The notes beneath the pieces were generated by a model. That model was not told the DNA's origin and did not search any database. It saw only the letters and a program-made list of their open reading frames with translations. A DNA stretch of 64,000 nt, from positions 248,001 to 312,000 of the forward strand of contig FUZM01000002.1 in the NCBI GenBank assembly GCA_900167925.1, written 5' to 3'. This stretch comes from Bacteroidales bacterium WCE2008. Its GTDB lineage: Bacteria; Bacteroidota; Bacteroidia; Bacteroidales; UBA932. Every line of letters begins with the position of its first letter. Position 1 is the first letter of the stretch. Shown here in pieces: positions 16,955 through 27,000 of this stretch. The position numbers were made by a program, and so were the translations under genes.

Positions 16955-17811
16955 GGCTTTAAAACTGAATATTTTTCGTTCGTGAAAACAATTTTGAGAT
17001 TCCAACTGATACAGTTCAATGCGCCACCATCGCGGACAAGGCCCTGACAGTTATCTATTCTAATTACCTTATGGTCCGGGTAGAAGTCCTGTATCTGCCT
17101 GATGGCCATAGGGTCCTCTTTAGTACGAAGGCCCGGCACAAAGATGCACTTCTTCACCTGAAGGAAGTTTAAGTAGGCCCATGACATTGAACTGCAGCGG
17201 GGCGAGTGATAGCAGAGTTCTTCCACTTTGAAATGGCCTGACAGAGCGTCGATGAGCTTTGTACGGAAATACGGGTCATAATCGACATAGTTGTTTATCA
17301 GGACGGTGTCCCCTTTGATATAGCGGACCATTCCGTCAGCATGACCGAACATTTCATGCCGGTCCCAGGGTATAAAGACAACTTCGGCATTCAACAGTAA
17401 CTCCAGCTTTGATATCAACTTTTCCTTTGGAATATCCGGATTCTCACGGAATACTTTATCAGTAAGGATGGCCTTATCTCCGCACTTGATGACATTACCT
17501 CCATCCAGGATAATGTTGGTTCTGTAACACCTCAGGCCAAGATCTTTACTAATCTTCTGATACTCGGGAATATAGTATGAGTAGTTCAGAAGATAGTCCG
17601 GGTAGTATTTGTACTGCAGGAACACATCGGTATCCAGTTGAATCGGCATGTAATCACGTGCCCATACGTGATGTTCTGATTCTGTCCTTGGAAGGAAAAA
17701 CATAGGGATTCCTTCATTTTCCAGCGCATTTAACAAGTTAATGCACATGGGCATATAGTGGCTTAATCCCTCAGCCAAAAAGACTGCATTTGTTTGATTA
17801 TCTGTTACCAT
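16930..17811 (-). CDS. Agmatine deiminase / peptidylarginine deiminase-family protein (PAD_porph fold)
   Basis: 293 residues, shorter than agmatine deiminases (about 350-370). Guanidino-group-modifying enzyme motifs are present in order: HVWARDYMP (48-56), ILDGGNV (101-107), GHADGMVRY (156-164) and a C-terminal GGALNCISW with the candidate nucleophile Cys at 267. Members hydrolyse guanidinium groups to ureido groups, releasing ammonia. The catalytic Asp, His and Cys all seem present, so the enzyme is probably active. The context is a mobile-island operon with a degenerate RecA-like protein and an unknown protein rather than polyamine genes, which argues against housekeeping agmatine breakdown. 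Transcription starts from the promoter at 17869-17900. Confidence 0.85.
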   Translation of the reverse strand: MVTDNQTNAVFLAEGLSHYMPMCINLLNALENEGIPMFFLPRTESEHHVWARDYMPIQLDTDVFLQYKYYPDYLLNYSYYIPEYQKISKDLGLRCYRTNIILDGGNVIKCGDKAILTDKVFRENPDIPKEKLISKLELLLNAEVVFIPWDRHEMFGHADGMVRYIKGDTVLINNYVDYDPYFRTKLIDALSGHFKVEELCYHSPRCSSMSWAYLNFLQVKKCIFVPGLRTKEDPMAIRQIQDFYPDHKVIRIDNCQGLVRDGGALNCISWNLKIVFTNEKYSVLKPWKSITTR

Positions 17812-17868
17812 CCTGTAAAATATTTTATTATAAATTATTAAATATCAAGCACTTACCAAATACAACAG

Positions 17869-17900
17869 CAAAGATATGCCGCCATTTTGAGACCACCAAA
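17869..17900 (-). promoter_or_regulatory. Promoter of the deiminase operon (TTTG-N20-TATCTTTG)
   Basis: On the minus strand TTTG (17900-17897) and TATCTTTG (17876-17869) are spaced 20 nt, a full consensus match. The expected start near 17862 leaves about 50 nt to the ATG. A tandem AGATGTTAAA repeat lies just upstream (about 17906-17925). Confidence 0.75.
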
Positions 17901-18029
17901 CGAAAGATGTTAAAAGATGTTAAAGGATTCAAAAAGTGTCGTTTTACCCTTGAAAAGCTGGTCTTTGTGAGCATCTGAATCTTGCCATCTTCGGCAAAAG
18001 CTGTGACCTTCGCAGAAAACCTTCCTGAT

Positions 18030-18392
18030 ATGAACGAATATACTTTTAAAATGGTTTCGGGTCTGGTGGGACGGTTTGCGGAACTGCTGGAGAGCATCGA
18101 CCAGAAGCTGGACAAAGTGAATGTTGCTCCAATTCCTACGGATGATACGCCTGAATTGATGACCATCAAGGATTTGGGCCGGTATCTGCCGTCCCATCCG
18201 AAACCATCGACCGTGTACGGCTGGGGCAATGACAATACTATTCCCCACTACAAGCAGGGCAAGACGTTGATGTTCAAGAAGTCGGAGATTGAAAAGTGGC
18301 TGCTTCGCACCCGCGTGAAAGACAACACTGAGCTGATGGAGGAGGCACAGCATTATTGCGCCACGCATCCCTTAGGCGGAAGAAGGAGGTAG
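18030..18392 (+). CDS. Excisionase-like helix-turn-helix protein (HTH_17 type)
   Basis: 120 residues from the ATG at 18030. The first 45 residues form an amphipathic helix region (FAELLESIDQKLDKV). A MerR/Xis-type winged HTH follows: LMTIKDLGRYLPSHPKPSTVYGW, then IPHYKQGKTLMFKKSEIEKWL. Proteins of this form are frequent in Bacteroides integrative and mobilisable elements, as excision or regulatory factors. The next gene starts 5 bp later and is a diverged copy of it. No integrase is found anywhere in the island, so it may be a leftover recombination directionality factor or a local regulator. The longer frame from 17982 was not used because it enters the deiminase promoter region. Confidence 0.8.
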   Translation: MNEYTFKMVSGLVGRFAELLESIDQKLDKVNVAPIPTDDTPELMTIKDLGRYLPSHPKPSTVYGWGNDNTIPHYKQGKTLMFKKSEIEKWLLRTRVKDNTELMEEAQHYCATHPLGGRRR

Positions 18393-18397
18393 CCGGT

Positions 18398-18754
18398 ATG
18401 GAGCAGATAAATGTGGCCATGATTCCCGCAGTTCTGGCTGGCATCGTAAAGCAGCTGGAGGCCATCGACGGCTGGCTTACCCTCAAGACCGAACCGGTGT
18501 TAAACGGCACCATCGGCCCGCTGGAGGACTGGATTGACATCTACGAACTGAGGCGGATGATTCCTGGTAACCCGAAGATTGAACTGGTGTGCAGCTGGCT
18601 GTATTTCCACGGCATACCACACTACAAGTCCGGCAGGACTTCCCTATTCCGCCGACAAGAGGTCGAGGCCTGGATAGAGCGGTCACAGAGGTACGGCCTC
18701 GGCGACTTCTGGACAAAGAAGCGAAAGTATAAGGAAGATAAGTCTCCCGAGTAA
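18398..18754 (+). CDS. Second excisionase-like HTH protein, paralogue of its neighbour
   Basis: 118 residues from the ATG at 18398, preceded by AGGAGG-type purines (gaagaaggaggtagccgg). It has the same layout as the upstream gene: an N-terminal helix with LEAIDGWL, then a winged HTH (WIDIYELRRMIPGNPKIELVCSWL ... IPHYKSGRTSLFRRQEVEAWI). The tandem pair looks like a duplication followed by divergence. The stop is 8 bp from the convergent helicase stop, with no room for a long terminator. Confidence 0.8.
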   Translation: MEQINVAMIPAVLAGIVKQLEAIDGWLTLKTEPVLNGTIGPLEDWIDIYELRRMIPGNPKIELVCSWLYFHGIPHYKSGRTSLFRRQEVEAWIERSQRYGLGDFWTKKRKYKEDKSPE

Positions 18755-18762
18755 GCAACTTA

Positions 18763-21087
18763 CTATCGCTTCAAGAAGTCTTTAAGCGACACCGTGGAGA
18801 TTCCCAATCCCTTCGCTTTGACCTGAAGGCCATTGTCGGAAGTCAACAGAATGGGGTTCTCATCCTTGTACTTTAAGGCAACCGTGAGGATCATGTTGTC
18901 CGGAGACCTCTTGTTGAAATCATCAGGAAGCAGGTCCAGATTGGCCAGTTCCATTTTGATCTCACGCTGATCCATGGCTTGATTGATGAATCGAAGTGCT
19001 TTCTGAACATTGACCTTACCGGCATCATCCAGCGTAACCTTCAACTTGTCGAGTTCGTCAATCACCTTTGCCGATAGAATGACCGGATACTTGACGTCTA
19101 TCTTCGATATTATGTCAGGACAGTTGACAAACACGTTGGTGTCAATGACATAATAGTTTTTCTTGACCTGGCTGAGTTCCTTCTTTGGACGTTCGAACTT
19201 AGACAGATCTATTTTCCCAAGAATCTTCAAACCCGGTTGCTCCGAGTTCTGAGGCACTTCTGGTTCTTTTGACTCCGGCTCCCTTGGTTTGTGAACTTCA
19301 ACTTCGACATGGCGAATAGCTCCATTCCCATCGACTCTATCGCAGCAATTCAGGAAGTGGGAAATTTTCGCGGAAGCTGAATGAAGGTTTTCAAGCGGAG
19401 CGTCACTCAACACAAGCGTCGTGCTCCTTGAACGGCTTGTGGCCACATTGAATCGGTTCTCGTCCAAAGCGAAAGAAGGCTTCCATCCGGGGATATACAT
19501 TATCGTATAGTCTACGGTCATACCCTGAATTCTATCGACCGTTTCAATCGTCAGGTTGACCAAGCTATCCGCCGTTAAGAAATGCTTCTGCAGCTCTTTT
19601 ACGCTTTCTTTGAACGGTGTGATAATGGCTATTTCCGCCTCTGGGAAAGACGCCTTAAAGCCATCGAGGATACTGCTAATTACGTCCAAAGCTCCATCGG
19701 TGCAGACCCCATTACTATTGTCACCAGTCGTTTGGTATATAATGCCACCTTCCTTAAGGATAAAGGCGCTTTTTACGCCGCTGAAATCAGGAATACAAGG
19801 GTTTACCGATGAGAGCCGATTATCGTAGAAAATACCAGTCAGTTTTGCGCTGTTGGGACTCAAGCGGAACGAGGTGATAATACGATATGCCTTTATATCT
19901 GTGCCGAGGGCAAACGTCTTCATTCCTTCAATCTGGGCGCTCGCATTGAAAAGCTTATACTGGGGCTTCTTGAGGGATTTAACGATTGGAGGTAGCTGCA
20001 TCGGGTCGCCCACGATTAAACTTCTCTTTCCTAACGACTTGAAGGCGACAATTGCAGAGAGAAAAGCCTGCGAAGCCTCCTCAATCACAACCAAGTCGTA
20101 GCAGGGTACTCCTGCTGCTTCGACATTCTTCGCGCTAAATGCCCCAGAGAGAATATAGTTCGTGACGCAAAGGAGTTCGCCATTGGGGACAAGGAAACCG
20201 TTGGTTACTGCTTTTAGCTTTGGAGCCATCCGTCGCTCATCAGCGGAGATGTTGGTTTTGGAGATCTTCTCCCCTTCCAGGAACTCTTTCAGAGGGGGCT
20301 GCAGGGCAAGCTCAATCAAGCCCTTATTTGCCATAGTTGTCGCGCAAACAGTCTTTCCAGCGCGTAAGTAGTCCGCTATGATTGTGGCAATGACATAACT
20401 TTTTCCCGTTCCAGGAGGGCCTTGGAGAATACAACAATTATCGCTTTCCAGGGTCTTTGAGACCGTTTCTGCTATTGCATTAGGCTGGTCTGGATTGAAA
20501 CTCAATTCTTCCGGATGCCAATCTTCATAATTGATCTTTGGCTCTATCTGTAATTCAGGATTATCTGGATAAAGGTCCATGAACCGCTTAAGATTCACGA
20601 AGTAATCAACCGGGGCAAAGGGATCAAAGATGAGTACGGACAAGCTTTTGCCGGATTCGGTTGCTTTTTTTAACAGATCGAATAACTGGACGGAGACGGA
20701 TGTACATTCCACGTGATCATATCCGTCTTTTGATGGGATGAAGAAGAGCGGAAGGAAATCAGATGTGGTCGAATGCATATCCTGCCTCTGTCTGAATTCA
20801 TCAAGCGTACACTTCCAGTCTTTGATATGAGCGCCAAACTCCGCGTATGCCCCCTTTTTGATGACGAAAAAAGACTTCGGCACCTTCAAGCGTGGAGCAT
20901 AGCCATTGGGGAACTTGATGACAATATGCCCTCTCTCTGGAATGACCTTTTCGGCGTAGCCCATAGAGACGACTCCCTGGGTGACGAGTTGGCCTATAGG
21001 TGTAGAGAGAAGTGTCTTCTGCTCCAGCTGCATCTGATTAAGCTGGTCGGAGAAGAACCACTGATAATGTCCTATCTTCGTGCTCAT
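18763..21087 (-). CDS. UPF1-like SF1 helicase fused to a C-terminal PIN nuclease domain
   Basis: 774 residues. An N-terminal module (1-200, unknown) is followed by a superfamily 1 helicase of the AAA_11/AAA_12 (COG1112) kind: Walker A GPPGTGKS at 223-230, Walker B VIEEASQAF, motif III-like GDPMQLPPI, and a C-terminal half with ETVDRIQGMTVDY and NVATSRSRS. After a linker, the last 130 residues form a PIN ribonuclease domain (YYVIDTNVFVN, VIDELDKL, SPDNMILTVAL, LLTSDNGLQV) with all four acidic positions. This predicts an ATP-driven nucleic-acid motor with an attached RNase. It starts 3 bp after the sacsin-like gene, so the two are translationally coupled. I do not recognise this exact fusion as a named defence protein; Mokosh also uses a COG1112 helicase but with a PLD nuclease. 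Confidence 0.88.
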   Translation of the reverse strand: MSTKIGHYQWFFSDQLNQMQLEQKTLLSTPIGQLVTQGVVSMGYAEKVIPERGHIVIKFPNGYAPRLKVPKSFFVIKKGAYAEFGAHIKDWKCTLDEFRQRQDMHSTTSDFLPLFFIPSKDGYDHVECTSVSVQLFDLLKKATESGKSLSVLIFDPFAPVDYFVNLKRFMDLYPDNPELQIEPKINYEDWHPEELSFNPDQPNAIAETVSKTLESDNCCILQGPPGTGKSYVIATIIADYLRAGKTVCATTMANKGLIELALQPPLKEFLEGEKISKTNISADERRMAPKLKAVTNGFLVPNGELLCVTNYILSGAFSAKNVEAAGVPCYDLVVIEEASQAFLSAIVAFKSLGKRSLIVGDPMQLPPIVKSLKKPQYKLFNASAQIEGMKTFALGTDIKAYRIITSFRLSPNSAKLTGIFYDNRLSSVNPCIPDFSGVKSAFILKEGGIIYQTTGDNSNGVCTDGALDVISSILDGFKASFPEAEIAIITPFKESVKELQKHFLTADSLVNLTIETVDRIQGMTVDYTIMYIPGWKPSFALDENRFNVATSRSRSTTLVLSDAPLENLHSASAKISHFLNCCDRVDGNGAIRHVEVEVHKPREPESKEPEVPQNSEQPGLKILGKIDLSKFERPKKELSQVKKNYYVIDTNVFVNCPDIISKIDVKYPVILSAKVIDELDKLKVTLDDAGKVNVQKALRFINQAMDQREIKMELANLDLLPDDFNKRSPDNMILTVALKYKDENPILLTSDNGLQVKAKGLGISTVSLKDFLKR

Positions 21088-21090
21088 ATC

Positions 21091-24000
21091 CTAATATTCA
21101 TCTAAGTTCTCTTCCTGCCCTGGATCTTCCTGTACAGGTACAAATAACAAGTCTGGCTCTCCAAGAGATGCAACCCTAATGAGGGTATATGCCGTTCCAG
21201 TTACACCCTCAAGAACGCCTCCGTATAACGTGTTAACTACATCTACTCGGTCTTCACCGGTCAGTTTAATAAGAATGTCGTCTTCACCAATCCAGGTAAG
21301 CAAATCTTGGGTATCCTTCAAATACATGAAATCCTTTGACTTAGCACCAAGATAAACCAGAACAACACATTTATCATCGGCAACCTTGTTCCAGATTGAC
21401 GGCGAGATATACAGGACACCGCCTGCAGCGCTACACTTGTGTATGTATTTGCCGCCTTTCAGGCGCTGTTCAACGCGATCGGAACGAACGAAGTCTGCCT
21501 CGGATTCTTCCGGTTCGAAGTTATGACGTTTGAGCCAATCGTACATTCGAAGCTGGGACAGATAGTTTGTATCAGCGACCTCTTCCGCTGACATATCTAC
21601 GCCAAGTAAGCGATTCACCCTGTCAAGCTCTCCTGGATCAGCCGGAGCCGTGGATAAGCATCTGGTTTCGCCTCGAGACTTGAAGTGTTCGACGTCTTCT
21701 GGCGAGAATGGCTTAGGCATAGAGTATTCTCTCACCCTTGACGTTCCCGAGCTACGCCGAGGCTGATACTCGGTATCGCGTTCGGATGAATGCGTGGCAG
21801 GCTGTCTGGGCTCTTTATTGGCGGGTTCATGTGGCGTAGCCGTTTCCTTCTTTTCCTGGGGCTCTGACTGTGGTTTGGGGGTGCTTGCTTTTGGTGCCTC
21901 AGGGCGGCTCGGCTCATAAGACCTTGCAGACGGAGTGTAACTGCTTCCACCTTGCGATGTGTACTCTTCTTCATCTTCACGCTCAGGAGACACGTCTACG
22001 ATTTCCACATCCCCGACATCATCAGTCTCAGGCTCTTCATTTTGTACCTTTGACAGCGTCCCCGTGTAATACTCATTCTCTGTTTCTTCTGGCTCCTCTT
22101 CCTCGGGGACAGCAAGAACTATTTGCAAATCGGAGATAAACTTCTTGAAGGAAGCGTCGTAAGCCAGTGACGGACAGTATTTATCAAGACATTCTTCAAC
22201 AGACACGCTTTCGTCAAGAACGTCTTCGCAAATGTCATCAAGGACATTTAGTCCGAGAATTCGCTTGACCCTACTGCAGAACTTGGTGTATGTTCTGTTG
22301 TTAGTCCAGGAGTTGACGTAATAGAGATTGTTGCCGTCAAGATATGTTCGTTCTACATCATTGTGGATTTTGTCGTATCCAAGATCTATCTTATCGCAAA
22401 CAAAGAATCGATACTCCTTTATCGTCGTGATGTACTTGTCGTACAGAGACCCATACTTATCGCTATTCTCAATAGCAGCGAGAATCAACAGTTTCTTATT
22501 GATTGTCTGAAGAATGCGAGCCGTCTCTTCCCTATCGTTGATAGGCGTAGTGACAAAATCCTTACTGGTCAAGACCTGGATCTGCATTATCTCGCAGAAC
22601 CGTAAGAACTCGTCTTCATCATCGGGGAACATCTTCGTGTTCATCACGTGCTCATCTCCAGAGAAGATTGCTTTCTCCTGTGAAGCCGCTGGATGGATGA
22701 CGTAAAGCTCGCTAATATGGGACGGACGCCCCTTACCATTACGCCATTTTGCAGTTGGTTGTTTCCTATAAGTTGCTACGGCAGATTCATCTATGTCATC
22801 AGCATCAAGTATCCATTCGACGACCTGTCTACGATAATCGCTTTCTTCGCTGTATTTCTCCTTTGCATTTAACAGATAATACAGGCAGTCTTGGAATCCC
22901 ATTTCCTTCTTGAAAGGAAGACTATAAAATGCTTCACGATCATCTTCGTCCTGGATCTTGTTGACTACTTCATTTGCCGGCAGTTTTTCAGTCCATCCTG
23001 GTGTATGTTGCACATAATGCAAGATCTCTGGAGAATAGATTTCAGTAGGCTTCTTAACAGAGCTTGCAGTTGGAATGCAGCGGACTTCGTCGAAAAGTCC
23101 TTCTTCAATCCAGTCTTGATAATCTGTCCTGCCCCGAGGGAATATCCGGCTCCAATAATAAACTGCGAACTGTCGAGTTTCCAAGAGTGGAATATCCTCC
23201 TCTTCAAACCTGCGATGGATCTCTGTCTTATCTCTGAACAAATCCTCCAGCAAGTCCTTATTATCTTCCGTTATATAGCTCTCTGTTAAATACTTCAGCG
23301 TTGTAATGCCGTTGGATTCAAAATCGCAGCGAGGTTTATAGACGGAGCCCAACGTTATCTCGGAAGCGGAAAGATACTCACCTACCTTAGTCTTAAAGTA
23401 AACTTTTGAGATGATACCGCTATCAAAGGAATATGCCTTATTGAGATTCGCCAACTCCTTTATAAATTGTACGTGAATACGGTCTCTTTCTACCTCGTTA
23501 TCTTGAATGCTGTTGATGTAAGACTCTATCTTTTCTCTTGCCCAAGCCACCCTATCTGTAATGATAAGATTGTCTTCAAATGTGTCGGCAATCTTGAGGA
23601 TGATTTCGGAGTTGGCCTTTACAATCTCGGGGGCGACCTCGTCGTTGATGGTGATGTAGTTGAACGGCTCGGCTTCTTCCTTTTCTCCTTCGATATTTAC
23701 GACAACGCACTCTTCCAACGAAAGGTAACTGCCACCACGTGTCCTCACACGGAGTTTCTGTAGCTGGTCGAGCACGCTATCCCAAGAGGATGTAAGGTCT
23801 TTGAGATGCTTCGTAAGCATTGCGACGACAGCATCATCTTCAAATGAGGCAAGATTGGGAAGAATAGAGTTAAACAGGATGTCCTTGTTGTCAGACTTCA
23901 AGTTCAGCTTCTTGAATAGCTTTAACCACTCATTCTTACATTGCTCCGTTTCCTCTTCAAGATACTTTTCGGATACAAACAGCGCTTCCTCGTCATACTT

Positions 24001-27000
24001 CTTTACAAGAGCTTCGATACCATTTGCCTGATACTTGTCAGCGATATACAATTCCTCCCCGGTATGATCTGTTTGAAGCTTATTGTCGATCAAATGGATC
24101 TGCTGTAACTCATCGAAACTCTCTATCTCCTTCAAATGGGATTTGATCCAACGCCAGAAATCAATGTTGTAGTCGTTGACATCCATCAACGAAGTAAAAG
24201 ATGTGTCTTTGACAAGTGTCCCGGTAACAAATGCTGAGAGGCTGAATTGTCCTATCTTGAGCAATTGGAGCGCATCTTTACCAAGCTTCTCGGTATAGAT
24301 CGGATCAAGGAGTGTAAAAATCTCCTCAGGACACCATTTTCTCCCCAGGACATACTTTGCTTCTTCGTTGAACTCGTAGATCTCTGTGCCATCGAGCCTC
24401 TCCTTTTGTACTGATCCACTATGGAGGATGAGTGGCATATCTTTGAGATCATTGTAACTCAAAGAGCCATCGAAAATAATGCTGGAGTGGTCGTGGAGAT
24501 AATCCACGAATGAGGAAGTGGTCGCTCTATCTTTGAGATTCTCAAAAATAGCTTTCTTGTGTCCCAGAATTACCTCTTTGAAGAAAGACTTGTCGGTAAA
24601 TGTCTTGATGCCGAAAGACTGTCGTAAGAAACTCTCGGCTGCTTTCCTATCCGTTTCTTCAAATGACTGCAGGTATGCTGGAGACAAGCAATACATCATC
24701 GTGTCATCCAGCCAGTCATATTCACAGTTGTCTGCAAAACACGAATTGTTCTCATACGCTTCTTGGTTGAAGTATCTGACATCATCATCACAGAGATAAT
24801 ACTCTTCGCCATTGATGTCGTTGCAGCAAAGGACATACTGTCCGAGCTGATTGTCCTTTTCTTTGAGGGTATCGCGATGGTCAAACAGGTAGCGGACAAA
24901 TGCTTTGCTGGCATCGAGATCTTCATCAAGCTTATAGTTGATGTCACTACGCGCATCATCGTCTCCAACAATGACATCCTTTATAAAGCCGTCGTCAGAA
25001 TAATCCTTTACTCCAAAATCCTCAAACGTTGTTTTTAGGGCTGCGTCAACAGCCGGCTCATTGAAATACTCGTGTGAGAGGATCTGGACGAAATCATCTG
25101 GCAACCATGTCTCCTTTGAGAGATTATACCCTTCGTTATTAAAGAAATAGACTCTCCAGTCAAAACCTTCCACAATCTTGCCATCCTCGGTAATAAACGG
25201 CAGATTGCTTGGGAGGTCATTCACATCAATTTCATTCTCGGCCACATACTTGTAAAACTCTCTGGAGTTATCCATTACCTCCAGAAGCTTATTTGTCGTT
25301 TCGGCTGTTTCGCCACAGAAAAGATAGTCATTCAGAACTTCCAGTGCGTCAAATGCCAAAAAGTTAGAATCAACGAAATCGTCCCAACCATCTTTCTCCG
25401 CCATGAAACGCTGCGTCTCTTCTGTGAGATGAGGGATATATGTCCTAAAGCATTTCAATCTCTTGAAGTCATCCCCAAATTCCGGATACAGTTGATCAGC
25501 CTTAAAGAGTTCTCCTTCATATTCGATGAAGATTAACTGCTCAGCGAACGAATCCAATTCGCCTTTACGCAGAAGATGCTCCAGGAACTTGTTGTTGTTG
25601 TCCTGAACTTTCAGCCATGTTTGGAAATCTTCATCAGAAACGACATTCCTGATAGAATCAAAATCGACATCATTTGTAGCTGGAGAATGCTTGTAAATGA
25701 AGTCTCCGAAACTATCAGAGGATCTTAATTCTTGAACTGGCAGGTAATCACAACCAGTGGCAGTAAGTGAAATGAAATCCGCATCGGCCATTACACCATT
25801 AGCGGTAATGCCGGTTCTGTCGTTGATAATATCGTCAATGGTTGCATAATCCGACTCCCCTTCTGCGTTGACAACAGGAACGAAAGGTTCGCTCTTGATC
25901 AGGCTTTCGAATTCTTCTTGAAACTCATCGATAAACGTTTCATAATCAGAGTGATTCTCCTTGCATTCATCAAAGTCAGGAATCAGTGAGAAGATAGATT
26001 CCAATTCATATTCACCCGAGGCTATTAAATCCTTGATCCAATAGAAGAACTGTCGTCCAGCTATCTTGGCTATCTCATGATTGAGTTCAATATCTTCAAT
26101 ATCATCTCGAGCACCATTCGGCAACATATCCGTGTTCATCAGGAAGTCAAAGCCCCAATTTGCCCGTTTAGCAGGAAGGTAGCAATAAAGATTTGCCTTC
26201 TCGACAGGGAGTAGTTTACGCCCTTCCCTTTTACAGGCAAACTTGACCGTCGTTTTATTGAAATGAAGGTACTTCTTAGGGATCTTCTCATAGCCATCCT
26301 CCTTTTCTGCATCTGTATCAGATAAAGAGCTGTCTATCTTCTTTCGGACAAATGGAGGGACATCATCTGTATATGCCTTTGATACGCACCAATTAGAATT
26401 CTCTTTTGACCTTACAATATCAGGAGTAGGCTTATTCCCAAAATAGACACTAACTTTTCTTATGTTTGGAATAAAAAGAATAACCCTTTCTGTGTCAAAC
26501 ACTTTCAAGAAAAGATCGATATAATTATCCTTCCTCGTGCGATCAGTAAGTATCTTGGACTCCCGTGGCATCAAAGCAAATTTGACGCGGAATAAATCAT
26601 CAGGAGTTCTCTCGAATATGCTTTGAACTGTAGAGTAAACACTCTTTGCTTCGGTCCAAACGGGGAGAATCTGCCATGGGGTATTTATTGGATACTTTGG
26701 ATCATTGTAAAAATTGAAAGAGTAACTGCCTGTATGGAGATAAACGTAATCATTATCCGCAAACACTGTCTTGAAACCAATTCCCTTATATCCTATTGCC
26801 TCTTGGTTCTCTGTTTTTTCTCCGTCATTGATGTCACAAATCGCAGCAACATTCCTGGCATTGAAATAATCTCCTGTATGCTGAAAGATCAAATACTGAA
26901 CTGTTAAATGGAATTCGACGTCAACAGGGATAATACTCCTGTCTCTGTTCCTTTGGGGATAGTCATTGGCGTTTTGAAGCAGTTCATAGATGAATACTTC

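Noticed and set aside
18030..18754. Integrase gene near the excisionase-like pair
   Set aside because: Neither protein has a tyrosine or serine recombinase catalytic domain, and none is found elsewhere in the island.
21732..22139. Overlapping frames in the Pro/Ser-rich linker of the sacsin-like gene
   Set aside because: By-products of low-complexity coding sequence.
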